Positions 1-10,829 of a stretch of DNA of 64,000 nt are shown here, one piece after another (the first letter of the stretch is position 1; every line of letters starts with the position of its first letter). Position numbers and translations under genes: made by a program. Origin of the DNA: Tepidiforma bonchosmolovskayae (lineage in GTDB: Bacteria; Chloroflexota; Dehalococcoidia; Tepidiformales; Tepidiformaceae); the NCBI RefSeq assembly GCF_008838325.1, contig NZ_CP042829.1:124001-188000 (forward strand), in the 5' to 3' direction. The notes under the pieces are model-generated. The model saw nothing but the letters and a program-made list of their open reading frames with translations, made no database searches and was not told the DNA's origin.

Positions 1-331
1 AGTCCTCAGAAACCGGCGAGCCGGTCATCCACGCCGTAATCCGGAGCAGCGCCTCTTCGACCGGGACCTCGCCGGAGACCTGGCCGTCGCGGAGCCGCTT
101 GAGGGCTTCGAAGGCGACTTCCTTCGCCTCGGCCTGCTGGGCGGGCGTCATACCGCCCTGCTGGACGCCCGGGGCAACGCCAGGAGGCCGCAGCGATTCG
201 CGGAGGATCGAGAAGTCGCCGGTAGCCTGGGCGAGTGCAGGCAGCAGTGCAGGGAGGAAGGCGTCTTCGAGCGCTGCGCGAAGCTCGTCATCGGTTGCGA
301 CGAGCGGCTCGACGGGGCGGCTGATTGGCAT
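1..331 (-). CDS. N-terminal part of a HAPMO-like flavin (Baeyer-Villiger type) monooxygenase, cut by window edge
   Basis: Reverse-strand reading from ATG at 331, preceded by an AAGGAGA Shine-Dalgarno about 6 bases upstream, stays open to the window edge (about 110 residues). The segment ALLPALAQATGDFSILR resembles the N-terminal helical domain of 4-hydroxyacetophenone monooxygenase-type enzymes, which use FAD and NADPH to insert oxygen next to ketones. The FAD and NADPH Rossmann motifs would lie beyond the edge and cannot be seen, so the family call rests on this N-terminal pattern only. The gene lies downstream of the CAU tRNA on the same strand, with about 150 bp between that holds no gene. 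Confidence 0.55.
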   Translation of the reverse strand, partial: MPISRPVEPLVATDDELRAALEDAFLPALLPALAQATGDFSILRESLRPPGVAPGVQQGGMTPAQQAEAKEVAFEALKRLRDGQVSGEVPVEEALLRITAWMTGSPVSED

Positions 332-484
332 CGGTGCTGTCTCCTTCTCACGGCGGCCGGGGCCGCGGTGCTTCCGCGCAAAGGTTAGCGTCTCCCGAAG
401 GATTTTGCTCGTGACGCGTGCCCGTGCCGGCGCTATTCCGCGCGCCGGGCCCGATTTCGCTCCTGACCCCAGCGAAACGTTTGG

Positions 485-560
485 TGGTGGGCCCGCCAGG
501 ATTCGAACCCGGGACCGATCGGTTATGAGCCGACTGCTCTCACCGCTGAGCTACGGGCCC
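485..560 (-). tRNA. tRNA with CAU anticodon (elongator Met or Ile2)
   Basis: Complete cloverleaf on the minus strand with a 7-bp acceptor (GGGCCCG with CGGGCCC), discriminator A, encoded CCA, TTCGAAT T-loop and anticodon loop CTCATAA. The anticodon CAU leaves two identities: elongator methionine, or isoleucine-2 after lysidine modification. The acceptor does not look like an initiator tRNA. A hairpin with TTTCGCT/AGCGAAA arms lies just downstream (about 458-478), but has no T-run. Confidence 0.93.
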
Positions 561-608
561 TCCGGCGGGCATGATAGCAGCGGCCGCCCGGGGGAGCGGA
601 CCTGCTGG

Positions 609-1064
609 CTACCAGCGGCGGCCTTTTCCGCCCTTGCGGTCGTTCCAGCCGCGGCCGCCGCGGCCGCCGCCGCGCTCCATGGGCTCGAAATCGCCCCAGC
701 TACCGAGCCCGCCGCCCGAGCGGGGCTCCCGGGGAGCACTACGGCCCCCGGAGGACGTGAGGCCGCGGGGCTGGGACTGGAAGCAGTCGCTGCAGTAGAC
801 AGGGCGCCCGGTGGTCGGCTCGAACGGGACCTTCGCGATTTTGCCGCAGGAGGCGCAGACTGCGTCGTAGAGCTGGCGCGGCGGGCGGGAATCGGCAGCA
901 GCGGCGCCTCCGCCCTGCTGGGCCTTGCGGGCGCGGCGGCAGGACGGGCAGCGCCGCGGCTCCTGCGTGAACCCCTTTGATGCGTGGAACTCCTGCTCGC
1001 CAGCAGTAAAGGTGAAGGACGCTCCGCAATCGATGCAGGCGAGCGACTTGTCGGCGAACGACAC
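609..1064 (-). CDS. Zinc-ribbon protein with RGG-rich tail
   Basis: A 151-residue protein with two CxxC pairs: CIDCG near the N-terminus with CPSC about 25 residues on, then CASCG and CSDC. This fits the small probable zinc-binding domain family found beside translation and cold-shock genes in many bacteria. The C-terminal third is glycine/arginine rich (GGGRGGRGW), typical of RNA-binding tails. A longer reading starts at TTG 1079, but GTG 1064 is chosen because a GGAGG sits 8 bases before it and the product then starts MSFADKSLACIDCG, as in homologues. Function is unknown; RNA binding is an inference from the tail. Confidence 0.8.
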   Translation of the reverse strand: MSFADKSLACIDCGASFTFTAGEQEFHASKGFTQEPRRCPSCRRARKAQQGGGAAAADSRPPRQLYDAVCASCGKIAKVPFEPTTGRPVYCSDCFQSQPRGLTSSGGRSAPREPRSGGGLGSWGDFEPMERGGGRGGRGWNDRKGGKGRRW

Positions 1065-1149
1065 TCGATGACCCTCCAAGATGTGGTGGAACCTGCGGTC
1101 ATCGAGCGTTTCCGGGACTGGCGAGAATGACCTCTCCGTGAGGCCGATG

Positions 1150-1182
1150 GAACCTGGTTACCGCTTCGAGGGTAACAGGTTC
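1150..1182. repeat. Inverted repeat overlapping the zinc-ribbon promoter
   Basis: GAACCTGGTTACC (1150-1162) and GGTAACAGGTTC (1171-1182) are complementary apart from one extra G in the left arm, with an 8-base centre. The right arm contains the -10 hexamer of the leftward promoter, so the site could be an operator. It could also fold as a hairpin in the leader. No T-run follows, so it is not a standard terminator. Confidence 0.6.
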
Positions 1183-1198
1183 AGGCGGAACGTGTCAT
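1169..1198 (-). promoter_or_regulatory. Predicted promoter of the zinc-ribbon gene
   Basis: Read leftwards: -35 ATGACA (1198-1193), 18-base spacer, extended -10 TGtTACCCT (hexamer 1174-1169). It would give a leader of about 100 bases ahead of GTG 1064. Confidence 0.5.
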
Positions 1199-1520
1199 TA
1201 GCGCGAGCCGCCTGCAGCCTGCGAGTACCAGCAATTCGGCCGGAATGCGGCTCCGGGCGTATACTTGCGATTGGCCATCTCGTTCAGTGCCGCTCCGGGC
1301 CCAACGGTCTCCTCTCCGGGAGAAGTCGCGGACTCCGGCCGGATGGCCCCCCGCGGATGGAGCGCGGGAAAGGGCCCAAGTACCGCCACACGCAAGGTGG
1401 AAGGAGGCTTGGGACATGGGCACCGGTCCGCCACGCACCCCCTGATTCGCATCGCGTCCTCGTCTCCGGCTCCGGGGACCTTCCCCACCGTCCTCGCCGC
1501 GACTTTCCCAGGAGGTCACA
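1199..1520 (+). other. Gene-free leader region upstream of aconitase, with -10 box and stem-loops
   Basis: No convincing gene lies between the zinc-ribbon promoter and acnA. A TATACT hexamer at 1260-1265 is a good -10 box with only a weak -35, implying a leader of about 250 bases. In it I see a CCCGCG/CGCGGG stem (1350-1355 with 1363-1368) and CCCAAG/CTTGGG (1375-1380 with 1408-1413) enclosing CCAC/GTGG. I do not recognise a known riboswitch class. Confidence 0.4.
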
Positions 1521-4214
<2,694 letters not shown>

Positions 4215-4229
4215 CCCGGGAGCAGCACC

Positions 4230-5459
4230 ATGGAGAAGATCAAAGTCCTCAATCCGGTCGTCGAACTCGACGGCGACGAGATGACGCGCATCATCTGGCG
4301 CTTCATCAAAGAAAAGCTCATCCTGCCGTACCTCGACATCAAGCTCGAGTACTACGACCTCGGTATCGAGAACCGGGACGCGACCAACGACCAGGTCACT
4401 GTCGACGCTGCGTACGCCATCAAGAAGTATGGCGTCGGGGTGAAGTGCGCCACCATCACGCCGGATGAAGCGCGGGTCAAAGAGTTCAACCTGAAGCAGA
4501 TGTGGAAGTCCCCGAACGGGACGATCCGCAACATCCTCGGCGGGGTGGTCTTCCGCGAGCCGATCATCTGCCGGAATATCCCGCGGCTCGTACCGGGCTG
4601 GACGAAACCGATCGTGATCGGGCGCCACGCGCACGGCGACCAATACCGGGCAACCGATTTCCGCGTACCGGGCCCGGGGACGGTAACGATCAGCTGGACG
4701 CCAGCCGACGGCGGGGAGCCGATGCAGTTCGAGGTCGCCAAGTTCGACGGCCCGGGCGTGGCGATGGGCATGTACAACTTCGATGACTCGATCCGCGACT
4801 TCGCCCGCGCCTCGTTCCGCTACGGCCTGGAGCGGAACTACCCGGTCTACCTCTCGACCAAGAACACCATCCTGAAGGCGTACGACGGGCGCTTCAAGGA
4901 CATCTTCCAGGAGGTGTTCGACACCGAGTTTGCGGAGGAGTTCAAGGCACGCGGCCTGACCTACGAGCACCGGCTGATCGACGATATGGTCGCTTCAGCG
5001 CTGAAGTGGGAGGGCGGCTACGTCTGGGCCTGCAAGAACTACGACGGCGACGTCCAGTCCGACACCGTGGCCCAGGGGTTCGGATCGCTCGGACTGATGA
5101 CGTCGGTGCTGCTCACGCCGGACGGCAAGACCTGCGAGGCGGAGGCCGCCCACGGGACGGTGACCCGCCACTACCGGGCCTACCAGCGCGGTGAGAAAAC
5201 CTCGACGAACCCCATCGCCTCGATCTTTGCTTGGACCCGCGGCCTTGCCTTCCGGGCGAAGCTCGACGGCACGCCGGAGGTCGCGCGGTTCGCGGAGACA
5301 CTCGAACAGGTCTGCGTCGAGACGGTGGAGAGCGGCAAGATGACGAAGGACCTCGCGATCCTGGTCTCGCCGGACACACCGTGGCTCACAACGGAAGAGT
5401 TCCTCGACGAACTCGACCGGAACCTGCGGGCGAAAATGGCGACCTGGGCGAACGCCTAG
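4230..5459 (+). CDS. icd: NADP-dependent isocitrate dehydrogenase (eukaryotic IDH1/2-like type)
   Basis: A 409-residue enzyme converting isocitrate to 2-oxoglutarate, CO2 and NADPH. Its sequence belongs to the homodimeric class close to eukaryotic IDH1/IDH2 rather than to E. coli Icd. Substrate residues fall at the same numbers as in human IDH1: S94, N96, R100, R109 and R132 ([10 protein letters not shown]). The start ATG follows GGGAGCAGCACC. It lies just after acnA, so aconitase product passes to the next step. The E. coli-type regulatory kinase AceK was not seen here. Confidence 0.97.
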   Translation: MEKIKVLNPVVELDGDEMTRIIWRFIKEKLILPYLDIKLEYYDLGIENRDATNDQVTVDAAYAIKKYGVGVKCATITPDEARVKEFNLKQMWKSPNGTIRNILGGVVFREPIICRNIPRLVPGWTKPIVIGRHAHGDQYRATDFRVPGPGTVTISWTPADGGEPMQFEVAKFDGPGVAMGMYNFDDSIRDFARASFRYGLERNYPVYLSTKNTILKAYDGRFKDIFQEVFDTEFAEEFKARGLTYEHRLIDDMVASALKWEGGYVWACKNYDGDVQSDTVAQGFGSLGLMTSVLLTPDGKTCEAEAAHGTVTRHYRAYQRGEKTSTNPIASIFAWTRGLAFRAKLDGTPEVARFAETLEQVCVETVESGKMTKDLAILVSPDTPWLTTEEFLDELDRNLRAKMATWANA

Positions 5460-5467
5460 CCCGGTCC

Positions 5468-5842
5468 TTACGTCAGCCGGCGCACGAACCAGATTCCCCC
5501 TTCAGGCCCCTCCCCGTGGAGGGGCCTGAAGCCCATCCGCATCCAGAAGTAGACGGAGAGTCCGAACTGCGGGTGCGCGCGCGCCCGGAGACGGGTCCAG
5601 CCCGCCTGACTGGCGGCGAGGGCGAAGAGCCGGGCGGCCTCCGAGCCGGCGCCGTAGCCGCGCTCTGCTTCGTCGATACAGAGCTCCCAGGCGATGAGTT
5701 CGCCCAGTCCGCCGGGCAGCACCTCCAGCCGGCCGATGTTTCGCCCATCTTTCAGCCGGACAACTGCCAGGCTGCCGGGGCGTGCGGGCACGAGTTCGAC
5801 CCGTTCGCCGCGTACAGCAAGATTTCCGGCGAGGTCAGCCAC
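5468..5842 (-). CDS. GNAT-family N-acetyltransferase
   Basis: A 124-residue acetyl-CoA dependent acyltransferase fold. The acetyl-CoA pyrophosphate loop is the ERGYGAGSEAARL segment, preceded by the beta-4 strand WELCIDE, and the C-terminal YFWMRMGFRPL is typical of the last motif. Substrate unknown. The open frame runs further upstream, but GTG 5842 is preferred: it overlaps the stop of the helicase gene by 8 bases and follows a GAGGA, so the gene is probably translationally coupled to it. ATG starts upstream would add a low-complexity serine-rich leader antisense-like in character. Confidence 0.75.
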   Translation of the reverse strand: MADLAGNLAVRGERVELVPARPGSLAVVRLKDGRNIGRLEVLPGGLGELIAWELCIDEAERGYGAGSEAARLFALAASQAGWTRLRARAHPQFGLSVYFWMRMGFRPLHGEGPEGGIWFVRRLT

Positions 5843-8570
5843 GGCTGAGCCAGTCCTCAATGGCTGCAGCGACTTCGTCGGTCGAACCGCGGAAGCGGGT
5901 GCACGGCGGAAGCGAATCGATGAACTGGCGCCCGTACCGCTTCTCCCAGAGACGGCGGTCGAATACTGCGACAACGCCGCGGTCACGCTTGTCGCGAATC
6001 AGCCGGCCGAACCCCTGGCGGAAACGGAGGATCGCCGCAGGGACCTGGTACTGGTTGAACGGGTCGTCGTACTGCTCGGCGCGGGCGCGGCCGACAGGGT
6101 CGGTCGGCACATCGAAAGGCAGGCGGGTGATCATCACGAGTGAGAGCGCCTCGCCGCGGATGTCGACGCCCTCCCAGAAGCTCGCGCTTCCGAGGACGAG
6201 GGTTTCGGGATTTTCGCGCAGCTGTTCGGTAATCCACCTTGGGGTGCCATCAATGCCCTGGGCGAGGACGACGATGCCGGACGGCTCGAGCATCGGGCGG
6301 ACGAGCCCGGAGACGTGCCGCAGGAGCGCGTTCGAGGTGAAAAGCGCAATCGCGCGGCCGCGGGAGGCGAGGGCAAGGGTCCCGATCGCGCGGGCAAGCC
6401 TGCCGGGGAAGTCGGGATGGTTCGGCTCGGGAAGGTCGTCGACCGCAGCGAGCAGGGCGGCCCGCTCGTAGTCGAACGGGGACCCGAGTTCGAGCATGCG
6501 AGGGGAGTCAAGGCCCAGCCGGCCCGCCGCAAACGACATATCGTGATTGGCGCTCAGGGTCGCGCTGGTGGCGACCACGACGCGGCGGGGCTCGAAGAGC
6601 TGTTCGCGGAGGAGGGGCCCGACGTCAAGCGGCGCCATGTGGAGCGAGCCGATGCCCTCGGGCTCACGGGCGGCCCAGGTAATCGTCTCCGGGCCGGCCG
6701 GGTTGACGAGCACCTCCCCGAGCGCCCGGACGTCCCCGATCTTCCGCAGCGCCGCCCGGAACTCGGCGGCGAGCTCGTCCGAGAGTTCGACCGGGGCGGT
6801 TCCGAGGAGCTTTGCGGCCTCTTCGCCGGCGCGTTCGATGCGCTCGAGCTGGGCATGGAGCGCGTGCCAGCGCTCTTCGGCCTCTTCCCAGGCGGGCTCG
6901 CGCCTGACGAGGGGCGTCAGCAGGAGCCGGTCGCCGTCGCCGTCACGGGCAGGGAGGGCTCCCACCGCCCGGAAGAACGGCTGGGCTGCCTCGCGGGCCG
7001 CTGCGACGAGCCCGGTCAGCGCCCGGGCTGACGCTGCGTAGGGCTCACCATCAAAGGAGCGGAGGAGCATGAGTGCGCCCCCTTCGCGGTGGTCACGCGT
7101 GCTGGGACGGTGGATGGCGTCGAGGGACTCGGTCAGTTTCCGGAGCGTGAGCGCGCCTCCGAACTGCTGGGTCGCGACGTCCTCCAGATTGTGCGCCTCG
7201 TCAACAATCAGGTGGTCGAACTGGGGAATCGCGCTGCCTTCCGATGCGAGGTCGGCGAGGAGCAGGGCATGGTTGACGATAACCAGGTGCGCCGATTCGG
7301 CGAGTTTCCGTGCCCGCCAGAGGAAGCAGTTGCCTTCGCGGACGTGGCGATGCTGGCGGGACAGGCAGTCGGCCTCGGACGCCGAAAGGCGGGCCCAGGC
7401 CGCCGACTCTTCGGGGCCGAGGCGCAGTTCAGAACGGTCGCCCGTCTCCGTCTGTTCCAGCCAGAGGAGGATGCTGGCGCTGAGCCGGGCGACATCGGGG
7501 TCGCGCGTGCCGGCCACGTAACTGGCTGCCCAGCGGGCGTAGCACAGGTAGTTTCCGCGTCCCTTCAGGAGGGCGACCCGGAAGTCCTCAGGTGCGTCAA
7601 TGGCGCCGGCCGCAGCCAGCGCCTGGCGGAGCACGGGAATGTCCTTCTGGATGAGCTGCTCCTGGAGGGCAATGGTGTTGGTGCTGACCACGACCCGGCG
7701 GCCGTTGCGGATGGCATCGAGGGCGGCCGGCACGAGGTAGGCGAGGGATTTCCCGACGCCTGTCCCGGCCTCCACGAGGAGATGTCCGCCCTCGACGAAC
7801 GTTTCCCGGACCGCCTCAGCCATGGCGAGCTGCTCGTCGCGGTGCTCGAAGCCCTCCACCACGCGCGCAAGACCGTCGAAGGCCGCCTCCAGGTCCTGCC
7901 GCCGGATCGGTTGCGGCGGATTCCGCGGGTTAAGCACAGGGACGGAGCGGAATGGCGGCGGCACCGGCAGCACCCCACGGGTTGGCGGCGACGCCTCGGC
8001 GCCGCCAAGGGTGCGCCCGAGCGCCGGCGCATCAGTGAGCACGAGCCGGGCGAGCTGCGCGCGCCGGTCAGGGTCGAGCCGCTCGGCCAGATTGCTGAGC
8101 TCGAGGAACACCCTGGCCGCCAGGCGGGCATCCGCCAGCGCGCGGTGCTGGTCGGTCACGGGGAGGCCGAGCGCTGCAGCAACCTCGCCAAGGGAGAAGT
8201 TCTTCAGGTCGGGCAGGAGGAGGCGGGCGAACTCCGCGGTATCGATGGCATCGGCGTGCCGAAGCAGGCCCGATCTGCGGAGGAACTCAAGGTCGAACGC
8301 GATATTATGTCCAACGATCACGGCGCCATCGAGGAACCGCACGAGGTCGTCGCGCACCTGGTCGAGCGGCGGTGCGGAAGCGACGAGGGCGTTCGAGATG
8401 CCGGTCAGGCGCTCAATGAAGGGCGTGAGCCGCCGGCCGGGATTCACGAGCGTGCTGAACTCGGCTTCGACGCCGCCGGAAGTGAACCGTACAGCGCCCA
8501 CCTCGATGATGCGGTCGCGCTCGGGCTCGAGGCCCGTGGTTTCGAGGTCGAGCGCCACGTAGGTCGTCAT
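5835..8570 (-). CDS. dinG: DinG-type helicase with N-terminal DnaQ-like exonuclease domain
   Basis: A 911-residue fusion. Residues 1-170 are a DEDD 3'-5' exonuclease (D8 and E10 in LDLETTG; GHNIAFDLEF; HRALADA). The remainder is an XPD/DinG superfamily 2 helicase with Walker A AGTGVGKS near residue 265, DEAH near 455 and a C-terminal WEGVDI motif. Architecture matches Gram-positive DinG. Cysteines of the iron-sulphur region are near 341, 400 and 414, but the fourth expected position carries histidine (about 405). Start ATG 8570 gives the exonuclease its usual N-terminus; the frame stays open upstream only as antisense of the EF-G-like gene. It likely acts in DNA repair of R-loops, forks or overhangs. 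Confidence 0.93.
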   Translation of the reverse strand: MTTYVALDLETTGLEPERDRIIEVGAVRFTSGGVEAEFSTLVNPGRRLTPFIERLTGISNALVASAPPLDQVRDDLVRFLDGAVIVGHNIAFDLEFLRRSGLLRHADAIDTAEFARLLLPDLKNFSLGEVAAALGLPVTDQHRALADARLAARVFLELSNLAERLDPDRRAQLARLVLTDAPALGRTLGGAEASPPTRGVLPVPPPFRSVPVLNPRNPPQPIRRQDLEAAFDGLARVVEGFEHRDEQLAMAEAVRETFVEGGHLLVEAGTGVGKSLAYLVPAALDAIRNGRRVVVSTNTIALQEQLIQKDIPVLRQALAAAGAIDAPEDFRVALLKGRGNYLCYARWAASYVAGTRDPDVARLSASILLWLEQTETGDRSELRLGPEESAAWARLSASEADCLSRQHRHVREGNCFLWRARKLAESAHLVIVNHALLLADLASEGSAIPQFDHLIVDEAHNLEDVATQQFGGALTLRKLTESLDAIHRPSTRDHREGGALMLLRSFDGEPYAASARALTGLVAAAREAAQPFFRAVGALPARDGDGDRLLLTPLVRREPAWEEAEERWHALHAQLERIERAGEEAAKLLGTAPVELSDELAAEFRAALRKIGDVRALGEVLVNPAGPETITWAAREPEGIGSLHMAPLDVGPLLREQLFEPRRVVVATSATLSANHDMSFAAGRLGLDSPRMLELGSPFDYERAALLAAVDDLPEPNHPDFPGRLARAIGTLALASRGRAIALFTSNALLRHVSGLVRPMLEPSGIVVLAQGIDGTPRWITEQLRENPETLVLGSASFWEGVDIRGEALSLVMITRLPFDVPTDPVGRARAEQYDDPFNQYQVPAAILRFRQGFGRLIRDKRDRGVVAVFDRRLWEKRYGRQFIDSLPPCTRFRGSTDEVAAAIEDWLSRG

Positions 8571-8601
8571 GGTTCGAACATCCGTACTGATGGCATCGCC
8601 C

Positions 8602-8607
8602 AGTCTA
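8602..8607 (-). promoter_or_regulatory. Predicted -10 box of the dinG gene
   Basis: TAGACT read leftwards, 31 bases before ATG 8570. No clear -35 is present at 17 bases. The same hexamer serves the divergent gene at 8703. Confidence 0.35.
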
Positions 8608-8614
8608 CCGGGCG

Positions 8615-8689
8615 GCATTGAGAGGCGCGACGTTAACCAGCTTCTTCCCCTCGGACGACACCTGCTGCCGTGTCCCGCATTGAGAGGCG
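8615..8689 (+). repeat. Two direct copies of GCATTGAGAGGCG between dinG and the EF-G-like gene
   Basis: Identical 13-mers at 8615-8627 and 8677-8689, 62 bases apart start to start. The second contains the -35 box (TTGAGA) of the EF-G-like promoter; the first has no matching -10 box. Confidence 0.85.
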
Positions 8690-8708
8690 GATCACCGGTG
8701 CGTAGACT
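8680..8708 (+). promoter_or_regulatory. Predicted promoter of the EF-G-like gene
   Basis: -35 TTGAGA (8680-8685), 17-base spacer, -10 TAGACT (8703-8708). A GGAGGAGG Shine-Dalgarno follows at 8728-8735. Confidence 0.6.
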
Positions 8709-8744
8709 ACGGGCCACTTCGCAGGCCGGAGGAGGTTCACGTTG

Positions 8745-10808
8745 ATGAAGGTGTATCCCACCGAAGCCATCCGTAACGTGGTCCTGGTGGGCCACGGGAG
8801 CGTCGGCAAGACGAGCCTTGCCGAAGCAGCGCTCTACGAGAGCGGCGCCATCACCCGGCTCGGCTCCATCCAGGACCAGAACACCGTCACCGACTACGAC
8901 GAAGATGAGCACCGCCGGAAGTTCAGCCTGAACCTCGCGCTGGCGCCGCTCGAGTGGGAGGGCCGCAAGATCAACATCATTGATACCCCCGGGTACGCTG
9001 ATTTCGTCTCGGAGGTCATCTGCGGGGCGCACGCCGCGGACCTCGCCGTGGTCGTGGTCGATGCCGTTTCGGGCCCCGAGGTGGGGACCGACCGGGCGTG
9101 GAGCATCGCCGAGAAGCTGGGGCTGCCGAGGCTGATTGTCATCAACCGCATGGACCGTGAGAATGCGAACTTCGCAAACGTTCTCGCGGCCCTGCAGGAG
9201 CGGTGGGGGCACCGGGTCATGCCTTTGCAGCTGCCCATCGGGGCCCACGAGGCGTTCACGGGCGTCGTCGACCTCCTCCACATGAAGGCCTACGTCGGCG
9301 AGCAGGCCGACGAAGTGGACGTGCCCGATGAACTGCGCGAAGAAGCGGAGCGGCTCCGGGCACAGCTCATCGAGGGCATCGTCGAAACCGACGAAGAGCT
9401 GATGACCAAGTATTTTGCCGATGAGGAGCTTTCGGAGGACGAACTCCGCCGGGTGCTCCACGGCGGGCTCGACCACAACCTGATCTTCCCGATCGTCTGC
9501 GCCTCGGCGACGAAACTGATCGGTGTGCGGCAGCTGCTCCACACCATCGCATTCAGCGGCCCGTCGCCGGCCGACCGTGACCCGATCGACGCCGGCGGCA
9601 TCAAGGTGACGGCCGACCCCTCGGCGCCCCCGGTCGCGCTGGTATTCAAAACTGCGGCCGATCCGTTCGTGGGCCGGCTGAGCTACCTGCGCGTCTTTTC
9701 GGGGCGGGTGACAACCGACTCCCACCTGTGGAATGCGAACCGGCAGGCCGACGAGCGGCTGGGGACGCTGTACATCCAGCGCGGGAAGGAACAAATTCCC
9801 GTGACCGAACTCGTGGCGGGCGACATCGGCGTGGTGGCGAAACTTGCCCACACCGGGACGGGCGACACGCTCGGCAGCCGGGAGCGGCCGGTCACGCTTC
9901 CGCCGATGCAGTTCCCTGCCCCGGTATTCAGCATGGCCGTGCGCCCGGTTGGGAAGGGGGCCGTCGACAAGCTCGGGCCGAGCCTCCAGCGCATGGTCGA
10001 GGAGGACCCGGGGCTCCGCCTCGACCGCGACCCCGGGACGGGCGAACTGATCCTTTCCGGCCTGGGCGACGCGCACCTCGAGGTGACGGTCGAGCGGCTG
10101 AAGCGGAAGTTCAATGTCGAGGTCGAACTGGCGCTGCCGCGGGTGCCCTACCGGGAAACCATTACCCGGAAAGCTTCGGCGGAGTACACGCACAAGAAAC
10201 AGACGGGGGGCCACGGCCAGTACGGCCGCGTGCTGCTGGAGGTGGAGCCGCTGCCGCGTGGGTCAGGCATCAGGTTCGGCGAGCGGGTGGTCGGCGGCGC
10301 CGTGCCGAAGGAGTTCATCCCCGCCGTCGAGAAAGGTGTGCTGGAGACGGCGGCGGGCGGGATCATCGCCGGCTACGAGCTGACGGACTGCCAGGTCACG
10401 CTGGTTGACGGCAAGCACCACCCGGTGGATTCCAACGAGATGTCGTTCAAGCTGGCGGCTTCGCAGGCGCTCAAGGAGGCCGTCCAGGGGGCGGGGCCGA
10501 TCCTGCTTGAACCAATCATGCTTATCCGCGTGTACGTACCTGACGAGTTCGCCGGGGACATCGTGGGCGACCTGAATACCAAGCGGGCCCGCATCCATGG
10601 CATCAATCCGGACGGGGGAATGAGCGTCATCGAAGCGGAGGTCCCGCTGGCGGAGGTGCAGCGGTATGCGTCCGACCTCCGGTCGCTCACCCAGGGCCGC
10701 GGCGTGTTCGAGCTGACGTTCGACCACTACGGCGAGGTGCCGGCGAACATCGCCCAGCGCGTCATCTCTGAGCACAAGAAAGCGCTCGAGGAGGCGCACG
10801 CCCACTGA
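8745..10808 (+). CDS. Elongation factor G-like translational GTPase (EF-G2 type)
   Basis: A 687-residue five-domain GTPase: G1 GHGSVGKT (16-23), G3 DTPG, G4 NRMD (N in place with R for K), then domains II-V ending in a standard domain V (EVPLAEVQRYASDLRSL). The switch I region (GSIQDQNTVTDYDEDEHRRKF) lacks the RGITI motif of canonical EF-G, which marks the EF-G-like/FusA2 paralogue group. The role may be in recycling, stress or another ribosome-linked step rather than main translocation. GGAGGAGG precedes both TTG 8742 and ATG 8745; ATG is preferred. It stands alone with its own promoter, not in a ribosomal protein operon. Confidence 0.9.
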   Translation: MKVYPTEAIRNVVLVGHGSVGKTSLAEAALYESGAITRLGSIQDQNTVTDYDEDEHRRKFSLNLALAPLEWEGRKINIIDTPGYADFVSEVICGAHAADLAVVVVDAVSGPEVGTDRAWSIAEKLGLPRLIVINRMDRENANFANVLAALQERWGHRVMPLQLPIGAHEAFTGVVDLLHMKAYVGEQADEVDVPDELREEAERLRAQLIEGIVETDEELMTKYFADEELSEDELRRVLHGGLDHNLIFPIVCASATKLIGVRQLLHTIAFSGPSPADRDPIDAGGIKVTADPSAPPVALVFKTAADPFVGRLSYLRVFSGRVTTDSHLWNANRQADERLGTLYIQRGKEQIPVTELVAGDIGVVAKLAHTGTGDTLGSRERPVTLPPMQFPAPVFSMAVRPVGKGAVDKLGPSLQRMVEEDPGLRLDRDPGTGELILSGLGDAHLEVTVERLKRKFNVEVELALPRVPYRETITRKASAEYTHKKQTGGHGQYGRVLLEVEPLPRGSGIRFGERVVGGAVPKEFIPAVEKGVLETAAGGIIAGYELTDCQVTLVDGKHHPVDSNEMSFKLAASQALKEAVQGAGPILLEPIMLIRVYVPDEFAGDIVGDLNTKRARIHGINPDGGMSVIEAEVPLAEVQRYASDLRSLTQGRGVFELTFDHYGEVPANIAQRVISEHKKALEEAHAH

Positions 10809-10829
10809 CTGGCCGGGAGCCGTCGGGGG

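Noticed and set aside
99-980. A 293-codon plus-strand frame over the monooxygenase start, tRNA and zinc-ribbon genes
   Set aside because: It crosses a complete tRNA and mirrors two minus-strand genes with Shine-Dalgarno sites.
8571-10214. N-terminal extension of dinG opposite the EF-G-like gene
   Set aside because: The exonuclease domain begins properly at ATG 8570, and the extension is the complement of a conserved GTPase.
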